Shown: one piece after another, positions 1-11,275 of the stretch
How positions within the stretch are numbered: the first letter of the stretch is position 1
How the letters are laid out: each line of letters begins with the position of its first letter
Assembly (NCBI GenBank): GCA_023634235.1
Contig: JAMKCF010000001.1
Coordinates: 28,172,920 to 28,236,919, forward strand
Direction of reading: 5' to 3'
Length of the DNA: 64,000 nucleotides
DNA from: Pisaster brevispinus
Taxonomy: Eukaryota; Echinodermata; Asteroidea; Forcipulatida; Asteriidae
The notes under the pieces: generated by a model
The model's database searches: none
What the model was told of the DNA's origin: nothing
What the model saw: the letters and a program-made list of their open reading frames with translations, nothing else
Made by a program: the position numbers and the translations under genes

Positions 1-125
1 TTTAACTGGTACACCAGCAAAAAAGTCTAACCTTTCACATCAACTGTGGCAAGTAATTATTGATGCAGATGACAATCTACGATAACACCAATAAAATATT
101 TTAAAAGCAGCAGTGTAATTATACT

Positions 126-270
126 GCTCTCATGCATTGTCCGCCATCTCTGATGCCTAACAAGGGAATAGTGCACGCCTGTACGTGCCGCGCACAACTC
201 CACCCAATGGTAGGTCTTCAATGACCTCCTCAGTGAGGGTGTCGTTTGGTTCTTGTGACGCCAAAGGCAA
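126..270 (+). promoter_or_regulatory. Shared GPCR upstream block, copy 1
   Basis: Conserved block before the first receptor. In order it holds a CCGCCAT (YY1-like) motif near 141, the GC-rich core ACGCCTGTACGTGCCGCGCACA near 175-196, a CCAAT box at about 204-208, and a CRE-like TGACGCCA at 257-264 (one base off the palindrome). The same order and spacing recur before copies 2, 3, 5, 6 and 7. No clear TATA box is visible. The promoter role is inferred from conservation and position; motif names are by resemblance only. Confidence 0.55.
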
Positions 271-353
271 GATATCTATTGAGAAACCTTAAACATCAAT
301 AATACCGGCCGAAAGGATCTATAATTATTTGAACTTGTTTTAGCTTTGATTTG

Positions 354-1322
354 ATGGAAAACACAACGATGAATCTTGTGAATATGAACTCTACAACTAC
401 AGTCTCGTCTAATCTGTCCCCAGTCCTCATTGCCCTCCGTACTTGCTTCCTTGCCATCATTGCACTGCTGATTATATCTGGGAATATTCTCTCAATTGCC
501 GTGACACGCCGTGTAACCAACATAGCTGACAGCACCAAGGTTCTGATGACATCACTGGCTGCATGTGACCTCCTAGTCGGTGTCTTAGTTGTACTCGGTG
601 CAGTGGTATCTGCTCTGGATAGGTGGCCTTTCGGTGACGTGGGCTGCCAAATTTCTGCAACGATTACAGGAGTTATTTTCGTCATGTCGATACTTTCGCT
701 TACCTTTCTGAATATCGAACGGTATATAGCTGTCACCCGGCCATATAAATATCTGACATGGTGTACAAGACGTCGTGCGATAACGCTTTTAGCTATGGGA
801 TTAACACTTTGCTTGCTGTTTGGAACTTTGATACAGGTTTTCTTCGGAATATCCGTAGAATATTTTGAGGGTTCATTTATTTGCAGTTATAGCAACACCT
901 CGTTGTATTTCAATATGATCAACCTTTTCTGTTTAGATGTGTTCCCAACATTATTGATGTCCTGTGTTTACTACCATATAATAAAAATCAGCCGCCAACA
1001 TGAGCAGCGATTGAATAAAAACGGTAACAATGATGTGAACAATAATCATGAAAACAAAGCTCTCAAGACGTTCCTTGTTGTGACTTTGACATTTGCTGGA
1101 TGTTACACACCATTTTGTGTTATCAGGGTAGTAGAGTCTTTTAATGGTGATTCCAGCCCAAAGTGGTTGGAATTTTCAACAACGTTATTAACTACATGTA
1201 ACAGTTTGTTCAATGTGTTGATTTACTGTCTGTTCAATTCATCCTTCCGTCAAATGGCAAAAACAATTCTTTTAGAGAGGTTTCCTTGTTGTAACAGGTC
1301 AGTGGCACCTGTGATTACCTAA
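354..1322 (+). CDS. Intronless class A (rhodopsin-like) GPCR, array copy 1
   Basis: A single uninterrupted frame of 322 residues from the ATG at 354; the reading frame extends one TTG codon upstream, but ATG is the sensible start. Seven hydrophobic segments are clear. Class A landmarks: GN at residues 43-44 in TM1, D72 in TM2, C98 and C177 for the TM3-ECL2 disulfide, E122-R123-Y124 at the end of TM3, P198 in TM5, C250-Y-T-P253 in TM6, N287-V-L-I-Y291 in TM7, and Cys-Cys at 312-313 in the tail, probably palmitoylated. The N terminus has N-x-T glycosylation sites. ICL3 is Asn-rich. The amine-binding Asp at 3.32 is absent (T105), the Trp toggle is Tyr, and the NPxxY Pro is Val, so it is not a canonical aminergic receptor. 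The ligand is unknown; a lineage-specific chemoreceptor-like role is inference. Confidence 0.9.
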   Translation: MENTTMNLVNMNSTTTVSSNLSPVLIALRTCFLAIIALLIISGNILSIAVTRRVTNIADSTKVLMTSLAACDLLVGVLVVLGAVVSALDRWPFGDVGCQISATITGVIFVMSILSLTFLNIERYIAVTRPYKYLTWCTRRRAITLLAMGLTLCLLFGTLIQVFFGISVEYFEGSFICSYSNTSLYFNMINLFCLDVFPTLLMSCVYYHIIKISRQHEQRLNKNGNNDVNNNHENKALKTFLVVTLTFAGCYTPFCVIRVVESFNGDSSPKWLEFSTTLLTTCNSLFNVLIYCLFNSSFRQMAKTILLERFPCCNRSVAPVIT

Positions 1323-1561
1323 AGGAGAGCACTGAGCTCCACTACAGTCTGCGTCCTCCCAACAGACCCTCATCTTGCTACCACCATCGTGGACATGTTC
1401 ATTGCATCCAATAACAATTCTGCATGCTAATAGTCATTGGAAAAATAAGAGCCAGACTGTTTTACCCAGCCATTGTTTGGTTACAAGATTTGGATTGGGG
1501 AAAAATCAAGATGTCCACACCGTAATAAATGTATATGGAAGAGTATAGATGGATTGCACAT

Positions 1562-1660
1562 GACGTCATTGACCGCCATCTTTGATGACAAACATTGGAA
1601 ACGTGCACGCGTGTACGCACTGCGCACAACTCTCAGCCAATGGTAGCCTTTTACGCGTAC
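1562..1660 (+). promoter_or_regulatory. Orphan copy of the GPCR upstream block
   Basis: GACCGCCAT, then a GTGCACGCGTGTACGC core, GCGCACAACTCTCAGCC and AATGGTAG follow in the same order as the blocks before the receptors, and an AAGACGTCAT lies near 1724-1733. No receptor frame follows; the next 1.4 kb is receptor 3'-flank sequence. It is probably a relic of a lost or rearranged gene unit, or possibly a functional distal element. Function is not shown by sequence. Confidence 0.5.
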
Positions 1661-2125
1661 ACGTTTCATTAACGATGACGGCCAATGCAAGGAGTCTAAT
1701 GACTTTTCTGTTTTTGTCTTTTAAAGACGTCATATCATTAGATGGTTCAATTATACCGAACCTTCTAATGACACATGCATTGATCTCCATTAACGTGGGT
1801 AATAAAAAGAGATAATCTAATCAGGGCGTATAGACCCATTGCACCAACGTCACACGTGGCTACTCTTTGCCAACCTGCTCGTAAGCTTCGCGTCACCTTA
1901 AACGCGCACTACACTGTATAACACGTACAAAAAAAAATTGCTTTCCAAAATGGCGCAACAGTGACTGTTGTGATATTGTGATCAGGTGATTCGAGTCAAT
2001 AAACTGTCACAGACTGGATTTAAACCCTATTAGGTACACCATGAAAGCCAGGTGAAATACAACACATTTTTAAAGTAAACACCATTGCGCACACTGATAA
2101 ACGCGTTTTAACATTCAAATACGGG

Positions 2126-2329
2126 TGTGCGGCACCTAAATGTAGCCCGAGCCCTTAATGTCGCCCGACCTAAATGTAGCCCCAAAGTTGTACCTAGATG
2201 TCGTACCGGGCGACATCTAGGTACAACTTTGGGGCTACATTTAGGTCGGGGCGACATCTAGGTACAACTTTGGGGCTACATTTAGGTCGGGCGACATTAA
2301 CGGCTCGGGCTACATTTAGGTGCCGCACA
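2126..2329. mobile_element. 204-bp foldback MITE with TACGGG target duplication
   Basis: The ends are TGTGCGGCACC and GGTGCCGCACA. The two arms pair over roughly 78 bp, with an extra partial copy of one arm in the middle (CTACATTTAGGTCGG recurs). TACGGG flanks both sides (2120-2125 and 2330-2335). With the element removed, the flanks resemble the equivalent 3' flank of other receptor units (AAATACTTGCGAGCTTTTACGC near 45373). There is no coding capacity. The superfamily is not identified. Confidence 0.75.
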
Positions 2330-3024
2330 TACGGGAGATTTTATACGCGATCTTTTGTTATAAAAAGTAGACAAAACTCATTTAGGCCTCGCTGACTAAT
2401 CTATAAATACACTTAAATATTTGAGACTCAAATAATAAGTAGTTAAGATGTAGTATACTTTACTGATATCGCGAACCGTTAAACCGTGTACAAACGTCAA
2501 TTTTGATCTTTTAATTACGGTCTACTGTTTTGGTAGGTGACGTCATCACGTTTGCCAAAATGTGAGATGCAAACGTCTTGTTTTCTGTATAAGTAAACAC
2601 AATTCTAAACAGATACGTTTGTTCTTTAATTATCAACCATGTAGCATTATACAAAAGCACATTTTGAGATTTTTTTAGCGATAACTTTGAAGAAATAGTA
2701 TTTTCGAAAATGACCAGTCACGCACGTAATTCTTGATTTGTTTAGAGTGACTTTTGAGCCAATAGATCGTGTAATTAACATAAGATAGTAATATTAACAG
2801 TAATAAAATGAAGTCACAGTTAAAACTATGTATGATTTTGGCGTTTTATAAACGTCCATTGTGTTGTATTAATGTCAGAACCGCAGTTGAGATAAACCCA
2901 AAAGTAAACGGCTCATTGCAGTATTAGGAACCATGCAAGAAAAGTCTACAGAATTTAAATGAGTATAATTTGTCATTAATATATTTTTGTCAACGCAGTG
3001 CTAATTTTAAGGCAACATTTTCCA

Positions 3025-3990
3025 GAAAGAAGTCACTTTTCGACCTATCGGTAGCGTTTGACATCATCGATCACCGTTTCTTACTCAACTTAAATATCTG
3101 TGGGTTTTGACGGAAGAGTCGTCGATTAGTTTTGCATCTTACATCACAGACAAATCTCAATGTGTTTAAATCAACGATAATTTGTTCTACACCGTCAGCT
3201 TTGCTGTTTTGTGTCCCACAAGGTTCTGTGCCCGGACCTGTGCTGTTCTCCATCTATACGCGCCCCTCGGACAAATAACTCGCAATAACAATCTTCTTTA
3301 TCATCTTTTTTGCCGACGACAAACAGATTTACATATCATTAAACCTCAACCAACCGGAAGCAGAGTCTGCAACACATCGCATTGAATCCTGTATCGACGA
3401 GATCCTTGACAGGATGTCCAGCAACTTCTTAAGATTAAACGACGATAAGACCGAGTTTATCGTTCTCAGTTCTAAACTGCATCTCAGTATCAGGTGCATA
3501 TTCCTCACCTTCGCATTGGTGATTCTCACGTCAAAACTTTCGTCATAAAAGCTCAGCACTTGGGCACCATATTCGACAACAACATGTCCCTTCAGGATTA
3601 CATACCGTCTGTTGCCAACAGGTCCCTTTTTTCTACCTACACAACCTTGGTCGCATCATAAAGTGATAAACTCTCAAGATGCTACCGAGCAAATCACTCA
3701 CGCCTTTGTAATTTCCAGGCTTGACACCGGAAAATCTTTTCTTAATAGTCTGTCTTACAATCAAAGTTACCGCTTGTCTCGCCTTCAAAATATTGCCGCT
3801 AGAATTTTGACCCGGTCCCGCACGTCACACCAATTCTGAAAGGTCTACATTGGCTACCTATTAAGGACTGAGTCGTCTTGAAGATCTGTGTGTATGTCTA
3901 TTGATCATCTTTACCACTTTACCACCAAATCTCTCTAAAGGACCCCAACCGCATCTTTCCACCGCGAGTCTATATGATATACATCATTGT
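3025..3990 (+). pseudogene. LINE reverse transcriptase fragment (L2/CR1-like), decayed
   Basis: Reading across frames shows reverse transcriptase landmarks in order: a DLSVAFDIIDH-like motif at about 3037-3075, PQGSVPGPVLF near 3217-3249, the catalytic box FADDKQIY near 3308-3331, LNDDKTEF near 3434-3460, then a SRLQNIAARILTR segment near 3780-3820 followed by LHWLPI-like residues. Several stops and frameshifts break it, and both ends are missing. The order and motifs fit the non-LTR jockey/L2/CR1 group. It is non-functional. Confidence 0.75.
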
Positions 3991-5404
3991 TTACATTTCC
4001 TAGTGCTGATCATACTATGTGTGAAGTTTAAAGGTTTTGCCATCTTGGCAATCTATCTTTGTTAACGGACAACAATGCTCAGGTTTTACTGTAAACGAGG
4101 ATTTGCTTGGACGGCTCTCACTAAAACCAAGCGTGATACTTTGAAGGGACACTACATATTCTTTAAGGTTTTTGTATCTGTTGGTCAATGGAGCCCAGCA
4201 GCCAGCCATTGTGTTTTATGAGTAGGCTTCATTCGCAGTACTTAAGTTGGCTATAACATTCGATTTCTACCAGTATTTATCGTAAACCTTGTATCATTTC
4301 GAGAAAACTAAAACCAAGAGCCAGGCACACCAGGAACATTGATACAAATAAAAAAATAAATAAATATCGAGATGGTTTTATAATTATTGGACCCTATAGA
4401 GCAAGTTCTACTGGCACTTCATCTTTGGCACTTCATTTTGCAGGATTAGCACTTTCTAATGTTTGAGTAGCCAAGACCTCGTGGTTGGTGATGGTAAGCA
4501 GTTTTATGTGTAGGCTGCTGTAGGCGACTCCATGGACCCGTTCTGTTAAATGTTAACAACAGTTTAGAGAAATAGCTTTGTGCGGAAGATTGTTAATCTA
4601 TGAGTAGTTACAGCAAATCTACGGCGTCCATTTCGTATCCTTGTCCAGGTTTGTATCACAGTAGCAAACATTCCTATCAGTGCAGCACTTTGGGTTTCAG
4701 TGCATTGTCAACTTCAAATTTCGTAAAATTACAGTCTTGACGGTATAGATCAGAGTGACTACCGGTGCGCTAATTGTGTATGGTTTGGCTTTTAAAACTA
4801 CGGATTGAATAGGAACTATTGGAACAGTCGTCAAGGTGTTTTCTCTCTAAAGTATCTGACATAATTTTCTAAGCCCATACCTGGGTAAGACGGTTAAACT
4901 AAAATTTTACAAACACACATTGCGTCCACAGTGCGTCCGTACCCCACTAAGAACGTCAACTTTATTCCCAACCCAATTTGAGTTGACATTGAAAAGATAA
5001 ATGTATAACTTAATCATTCAGTCCGCAAACAAACTAAATTTCTAGGTTGAGCTTCGCTCTATTGTGTATACCTGAAAGCCCTGCGATAATGTATACTAAG
5101 GAAGCGCAATTTAACAAAATATGAACAAGATTGTATTACAGTGAGAGAGTTGGTGTATTTTGTAATGCTTCTACCGTAATTGTGTTTGCTAGGTATTTTA
5201 ATTGAATTTGAGGGGCTGAAACTTCACCGTGACCGCACTGAGTTCGTTTACTATAGGCGACGAGAAAGCTGTGTCTTCATCAGACTTGACAGGAACACGG
5301 GCAAGAGAGTCTGCCTGTTCAGTTCATCTGTGGCAAACAGTTATGGATGCTTATGACAATTTACGTTGAAATCATTTTAGAATTTCACAATGATTTATGT
5401 TTGA
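3991..5404. other. Non-coding stretch, upstream flank of pseudogene copy 2
   Basis: No gene is recognised in 3991-5190. From about 5195 the sequence (TTTGAGGGGCTGAAAC, then TCATCAGACTTGACAGG near 5278) matches the distal upstream flank of the other receptor copies, for example near 7168 and 43380. Confidence 0.5.
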
Positions 5405-5540
5405 AACTGAACTCTTGCATTGGCTGCCATCGCTGATGTCCAGTAATAGAAGCGTGCACGCCTGTACGTGCCACGCACAGCCAAAGGTAGGTCTTCATTG
5501 ACCTCAGTGAGGATACTGTTTTGGTCTTGTGACGTCAAAA
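5405..5540 (+). promoter_or_regulatory. Shared GPCR upstream block, copy 2 (pseudogene)
   Basis: GCTGCCATCGCTGATG, the ACGCCTGTACGTGCCACGCACA core near 5458, and a perfect CRE palindrome TGACGTCA at 5530-5537. The CCAAT position is eroded (GCCAAAGG). The block survives although the gene behind it is dead. Confidence 0.5.
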
Positions 5541-5626
5541 GAAAGAAGTCTTTGGAGGATCTCTAAAAATCACGATAAGGTCAGGGAGGTTTTAGAACTA
5601 TCTGAACTTATAGAAGATTTAATTTA

Positions 5627-6563
5627 TTGTAAAACACAACAATATCTATTTTGAATATTTACTCTAAAACTTCAGTCTCGTCTGGTCTGTCCCCAGTCCT
5701 CATTGCCCTCCGTACTTGCTTCCTTGCCATCATTGCACTGCTGATTATATCTGGGAATATTCTTTCAATTGCCGTGACACGCCGTGTAACCAACTTAGCT
5801 GACAGCACCAAGGTTCTGATGACATCACTGGCTGCATGTGACCTCCTAGTCGGTGTCTTAGTTGTAGTCGGTGCAGTGGTATCTGCTCTAGATAGATGGC
5901 CTTTTGGCGACGTGGGCTGTCAAATTTGTGCCACGGTTACGGGAGTTATTTTCTTCATGTCGATACTTTCGCTTACCTGTCTGAATATTGAACGGTATAA
6001 AGCTGTCACCCGGCCGTATAAATATCTAACATGACGAACAAGACGTCGTGCGATAACAGTTTTAGCCGCGGGATTGACACTTTTCCTGCTGTTAGGACCT
6101 TTGTCACAGGTTTTCTTCGCAATTTCTGCAGAATATTATGATGGTTCATTCATTTGCTTTTAGCACCACCTCCGTTTATTTCAGTTTAATCATCCTTCTA
6201 ATTCTCGATGTTTTCCCAACGTTATCGATGTCCTGTATTTACTATCACCTGATAAAAACCAGTCGCCAACATGTGCAGCGACTGAATCAAAACGGTAACA
6301 ATGAGGCGAACAATATTCACGAAAACAAAGCTCTCAAGACATTCCTTGTTGTGACTTTGACATTTGCTGGATGTTACACACCATTTATGTTGGTCAGGGC
6401 AATGGAGTTTTTTAACGGCGATTCCAGCCCAATTAGGCTGAAATTTGCAACTACGATGCAAAGTATAATTAATAGTCTGTTCAATGTGTGGATTTACTTT
6501 TGTTTAATTCATCCCTCTGTTGCAAAAACAATTATTTTAAAATCAACTTATTATTGCATGTAA
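5627..6563 (+). pseudogene. GPCR pseudogene, array copy 2
   Basis: Homologous to copy 1 along most of its length but broken several ways. All three in-frame 5' ATG positions are changed (for example the AATATG before the NSTTT segment reads AATATT). The Trp codon in the TRPYKYLTW segment after TM3 is a TGA stop near 6032. A frameshift lies between there and the TM5 region, so the second half reads from 6138 in another frame, and the C-terminal tail after TM7 is lost. TM1-TM3 is nonetheless almost identical in nucleotides to functional copies, which suggests recent decay or gene conversion. Confidence 0.88.
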
Positions 6564-7369
6564 GTGACAGTGTCTGGAACGCCTACCAAATGATTTTTTT
6601 ATGAGTTTTTGATTATTTTAATGAAATGTTACTGTAATTTTGGCAATTTGTTGATGCCATTTGAACTTTGAATTAGAATTTTAAGGCTTTGATCAATTCA
6701 CACCACGCCCTCAAGTGTTCAAACTACTGCAGATTGAGACCCTGCAAAAACTTTAATATTTCCTTATAATACAGACAAAGGTAATGTAAACAGATTTTCC
6801 TTTAACGAAAAATATCTGTCAATCAGTGTTACCGGTCAGTAAACAAATTGATAGACAGGATCAACAGAAACTTGCTCTGATTATTTCGGGAGCACCGATT
6901 GTTTCTGTTTTAAATTATTTTAGTTTGTCTTCAATAGAGATTTGGTAAACAAGAGCCTAATGAATAAATTATTTAACCAGAAAATTGCTCTTACTAATTT
7001 ACTGGACGTGTTGTTATAAGTAATAGTTTTTGTAAAGAAATGTTTATATCATTTTCTTTTTTGATTTTGTTGCGAGTCTTCATCATCCTGAATGTTGTAT
7101 CACAGCGGGATGTATTTGTTCAAGCTTCTGCAGTGATTGAGTTTACTGGGTATTTATAGGAGAGTTTGAGGGGGCGAAACCTCAACGTAGCTCACTGAGA
7201 CCAATTACTATAGACTAAAGCGAGCTGTGTCTTCATTATACTTTACGGGTACACAGGCGAGAGAGTATGCCCTTTTACTACAACTGTGGCAAGCAATTAA
7301 TGATGCCTATAACAATCTACGTTGACATCATTTAAAGATTTCACAATGATTGGTGTATATTACTGAACT
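6564..7369. other. Intergenic flank between GPCR copies 2 and 3
   Basis: No gene seen. About 6564-7370 is alignable by eye to 38930-40290 before copy 5 (shared GTGACAGTG, TGTTACCGGTCAG, GTTTACTGGGTATTT-type words), so it is a conserved upstream flank of the receptor unit. Copy 5's version carries an extra stretch at about 39060-39590. Confidence 0.55.
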
Positions 7370-7505
7370 CTTGCATTGGCCACCATCACTGATGTCTAGC
7401 AATTGAAGAGTCACGCCTGTACGTCCCGCGCACAGCTCTCAGCCAATGGTATGTCTGATCATTGACCTCATTAAGGGTGCTCTTTGGGTCTTGTGACGTC
7501 ACATG
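7370..7505 (+). promoter_or_regulatory. Shared GPCR upstream block, copy 3
   Basis: GCATTGGCCACCATCACTG, then ACGCCTGTACGTCCCGCGCACA, a CCAAT box at about 7443-7447 (AGCCAATGG) and a perfect CRE TGACGTCA at 7494-7501. A GATAAGGTCAGGAAGGATT stretch near 7537 is also conserved before most copies. Confidence 0.55.
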
Positions 7506-7589
7506 CAAGGGGTCTGTTGAGGACCCTGAACATCACGATAAGGTCAGGAAGGATTTAGAATTATCTGAACTTGTTGAAGATTTGATTTG

Positions 7590-8552
7590 ATGGAAAACAC
7601 ACTACGGCCCCCTGTGAATATTATGAACTCTACAGCCACAGTACCGTCGGGTCTGTCCCCAGTCCTCATTGGGCTTCGTACTTTTTTCCTTACCATCTTC
7701 GCAATGCTGATTATATCTGGGAATATTCTTTCAATTGCCGTGACACGCCGTGTAACCAACATAGCTGACAGCACCAAGGTTCTGATGACATCACTGGCTG
7801 CAAGTGACCTCCTAGTCGGTGTCTTAGTAGTACTCATTGCAGTGGTATCTGCTCTGGGTAGATGGCCTTTTGGAGACGTGGGCTGCCAAATTTGTGCCAC
7901 GGTTATAGGAGTTATTTTCTTCATGTCGATACTTTCGCTAACCTTTCTGAATATTGAACGGTATATAGCTGTCACCCGGCCGTATAAATATCTAGAATGG
8001 TGTACAAGACGTCGTGCGATAACGCTTTTAGCTATTGGATTGACACTTTGCTTGCCGTTAGGACCTTTGGCACAGGTTGTATTTGCAATATCCTCAGAAT
8101 ACTTTGAGGGTTCATTCTTTTGCTTTTATAGTATTTCATCGATATATTTCAATGTAATCTGCCTTCTCGTTATTGTTATGTTCCCAACTTTATTGATGTC
8201 CTGTATTTACTATCGCCTGATAAAAATCAGTCGCCAACATGAGCAGCGACTGAATCAAAACGGTAACAATGAGGCAAACAATAATAAGGAAAACAAAGCT
8301 CTCAAGACGTTCCTTGTTGTGACTTTGACATTCGTTGGATGTTGCACCCCATATTTGCTCGTCAGAGCTGTTAACGGTGATTCCAGTCCAATGTGGCTGG
8401 AATTTTCAACAACGTTGCTAGGAACAAGTAACAGTTTTTTCAACGTGTGGATTTATTGTCTGTTCAATTCATCCTTCCGTCAAATGGCAAAAACAATTCT
8501 TTTAGAGAGGTTTCCCTGTTGTAACAGGTCAGTGGCTCCAGTCTTAACCTAA
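7590..8552 (+). CDS. Intronless class A GPCR, array copy 3
   Basis: The ATG at 7590 opens a 320-residue frame; an in-frame TTG just upstream is not needed. Seven TM segments; D73 in TM2, C99, ERY at 123-125, a CCTP motif in TM6 in place of CYTP/CWxP, and NVWIY in TM7. ECL3 is three residues shorter than in copies 1, 5 and 7 (ESF missing between RAV and NGDSS), a trait shared with copy 4. The tail ends RFPCCNRSVAPVLT. From about 8390 to 10020 it is nearly identical to copy 4 and its flank, the sign of a recent duplication or conversion. The residue at 3.32 is Ile, so an amine ligand is unlikely. Ligand unknown. Confidence 0.9.
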   Translation: MENTLRPPVNIMNSTATVPSGLSPVLIGLRTFFLTIFAMLIISGNILSIAVTRRVTNIADSTKVLMTSLAASDLLVGVLVVLIAVVSALGRWPFGDVGCQICATVIGVIFFMSILSLTFLNIERYIAVTRPYKYLEWCTRRRAITLLAIGLTLCLPLGPLAQVVFAISSEYFEGSFFCFYSISSIYFNVICLLVIVMFPTLLMSCIYYRLIKISRQHEQRLNQNGNNEANNNKENKALKTFLVVTLTFVGCCTPYLLVRAVNGDSSPMWLEFSTTLLGTSNSFFNVWIYCLFNSSFRQMAKTILLERFPCCNRSVAPVLT

Positions 8553-10025
8553 AGGAGATCACTGAGCTCCACTACAGTTGGTGGCCTGCCAACAGACCTT
8601 CATCATGCTGCCACCTTTATCCACTGACAATTCTGAATCCTATTAATCATTGCACAAAAAAGAACCATTAATTCCCCACCCTTTCATTAGTACAATGTTT
8701 TGGAATTGAGGAAAAAACAAACAAATTCGGAATAAAACCGCAGCTACTCTCTGTTACGCTCGCCTTTTCGAAAGTCAGTTTCAAGTTGGCGTTGTATCAC
8801 CATGAACGTGTACTACTCTGTATCACAAGTACACATTGATATTGCCTTCCAAAAGGCACAACCATGACTGTTGTGATGATTAGGTCTACTTTGAAAGTCA
8901 GGTAAGGTACAACAATTTTTGAAAGAAATCAACATTGCGTCTACCTTGATGAATGCTTCATAACGATTACGGGCGGTTTTAGACGCGGACTTTTGGAACA
9001 ATAAGTAGTTAATTTGCAGTGTACTTTATTCATATCACATACGGTTTAACCGTTTGCAAGGTATTTTGGGGTCTTGTAGTTAGTGTCTATTATTATGTGG
9101 ATTTTGAATCGATTGTTTTACATAAATAGCTGTAATTGTGTATTGCAATTAAATTGTTTTCTGCACTGGATATATGCGTAGATGCACGCATGCGTGAACG
9201 TGAGAAAGTTGTGTAGATTCAAGGTGACTTCCTCACATTTGTCGTTTTGCAACTCACACTCGATCGCTTCACGGACGTGTGCGACGTTACATTACCTTTT
9301 AGTCCAATTACTAAACGAAAAACATAATCAGATAGGTTGACTCTTTGAATATTAACCTTGTAGCTTTATAAAAATCTTTGAGATTATCGTCTGGTCACTT
9401 TGAAAATAACAAGAATGTCTCGACTTTGTTGTGTTTATTTTTAGATTATCGAAGGTGAAAATAGTACTATGGTAATATTTATAGCCACAATTAAATTATA
9501 TGAATGGTTTGTCTTGGCCATTGCTAGAGTCATCAACAAATTACTTTAGACAAAATAAAATAACAATCAAAGAACATCTAATCATAATTCAGCATAATTT
9601 TGGCATATAGTTTTGGATCTTCTATCCTGCTCAAACTTTTGCACAGAGATAACAACACGTTGATTTTTACTTCTGGCCCCAAAATTACTTTCAAGCGCAC
9701 TTATGCGTTGACCCCAGTGATAAAGCACATTAGTGTTAAAACAAATGTCACTTAAATTAACTGTCCTTGCATCACGTATGAACGCTTTCAACATTTTACT
9801 ATTTGTAAACTAATATAATTATAAAAGTAAACTTAATTAAAAGTAGTTTACGTACTCATCAGACAATTGAAACTCAATATAAAGACGGCACCTAAATAAT
9901 GACATCATGATAACGTCATCGGGTGTCAAATAAAATAAAATACAAGTTTGTTATAAAAATACATCAAAACTCGTGACCAACACATTGGGTTTTAAAAAGC
10001 TACACATCAGCGGAAAGGTCTTTAA
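8553..10025. other. 3' flank of GPCR copy 3
   Basis: No gene seen. Closely matches 18810-20277 after copy 4. Contains the palindromic GCACGCATGCGTGA at 9184-9197, which recurs in most receptor 3' flanks, and a possible poly(A) signal GGAATAAAAC near 8730. It ends at the foldback insertion site. Confidence 0.6.
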
Positions 10026-11123
10026 GAGTAAGGGACTGTAAATATCAAAGATTTTTGGAAAATGTTGGCCACGGCCAAAAAATGGATTTCCTTCATATCT
10101 TTATATTTGATGGACCATTGCCCCAAAGTAACAAATATGGACAAAACTTCAAAAATTAATCTTCGTTACCATGGCAACAGCCCAATTAAAATTGTAGGCT
10201 TATTTTGCCATATTTTCAATTTTTGAATAGTGAAATTTGCCTATTTTCAAGGCCTCGCTACCATTAAACTGGATATAGAAAATATTTTCTTTAAAAGTCA
10301 TGGGTAGGTGGGTCCTTAGAGGCTGCATTGAATGTATAAAAATATACACCAGGTATGCGGGTGGGTTATACCATTCATTTCAAATAGGGGTGTTTTTTTT
10401 ACTTTTTCAAATTATGAAAATATACCATTTTTTGACAGCTTATAACCCCTATGGTAGTGCTCCAATTTAAATGTCGACCACTAATTGTTGAGATGATATA
10501 TTGGTCTTGTGAAGAAAAACAAATTAGCTTGGGGAAAATGTTTTCTTTTTCGCAATGATGCCGTACATTTTCCAGTTGTTTTTCAAAACTCACAAAGCTA
10601 ACCCCACTTTAAATTCTATAAAAACGAAATTAAAACTTTGTAAGTAATATTTATTGAAAAGAAAATCAATTTTATATTAAATTAGATCAAATATGATGGT
10701 CAGTTACTAAAAAAACACTAGAAAGTTGCCATAACTGGGGCGTAACCTGAACAAGTGGGGGGGGGGTGGCTGGGGAGATTCCATGTTTGCACTGCCTTCA
10801 ATAATTTTTTTAACCTGCAGCTAGTCAACATGAAACTTGCTAATTTACCCTAACATTAGGGTCAAACTATTATAACTTGGCAACATTTGTTGTTGCTATG
10901 GCAACCACTTGGTAACGGTGGTTTTAAAATGTGTTCATTGTATTTAAAACCCAATGTGCAAGGTCATTAAGCTTTTGCCGCCAATGAGAAAGGTACAGCA
11001 TGCCCATGTTCAGTAACTTTTAGCTATATGCCAGCAACAAATGGTATTGCAGCAACGCCGGCAAATTAATATATTGTCAGCTCTTTCAAACCAAGTTTTT
11101 TTCATATGTACATACTCCCCCCC

Positions 11124-11160
<37 letters not shown>

Positions 11161-11275
11161 TATATGAATCGTAAACGTGGTTGTGATCCCTGGCTACACG
11201 GCAGTTAACGGTTGTATGGCTTCTGACTGGCACCCCGAACAAAGATATTGACTAATATGGAGACCGCCAACATAG

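Larger units (their letters stand above)
1323..3024. other. 3' flank of GPCR copy 1, no gene seen
   Basis: Just after the stop the flank shares the GAGCTCCACTACAGT stretch found after the other copies. Further on it resembles other receptor 3' flanks (for example CTATAAATACACTTAA near 2402-2417). It also holds an orphan promoter-like block and a 204-bp foldback element, listed separately. No reading frame here has family resemblance. Confidence 0.6.

Noticed and set aside
296..736. Antisense frame of about 146 codons, repeated under copies 1, 3, 4, 5, 6 and 7
   Set aside because: It lies opposite the highly conserved TM1-TM3 coding block, so its conservation is explained by the receptor; no independent start, splice or family signal.
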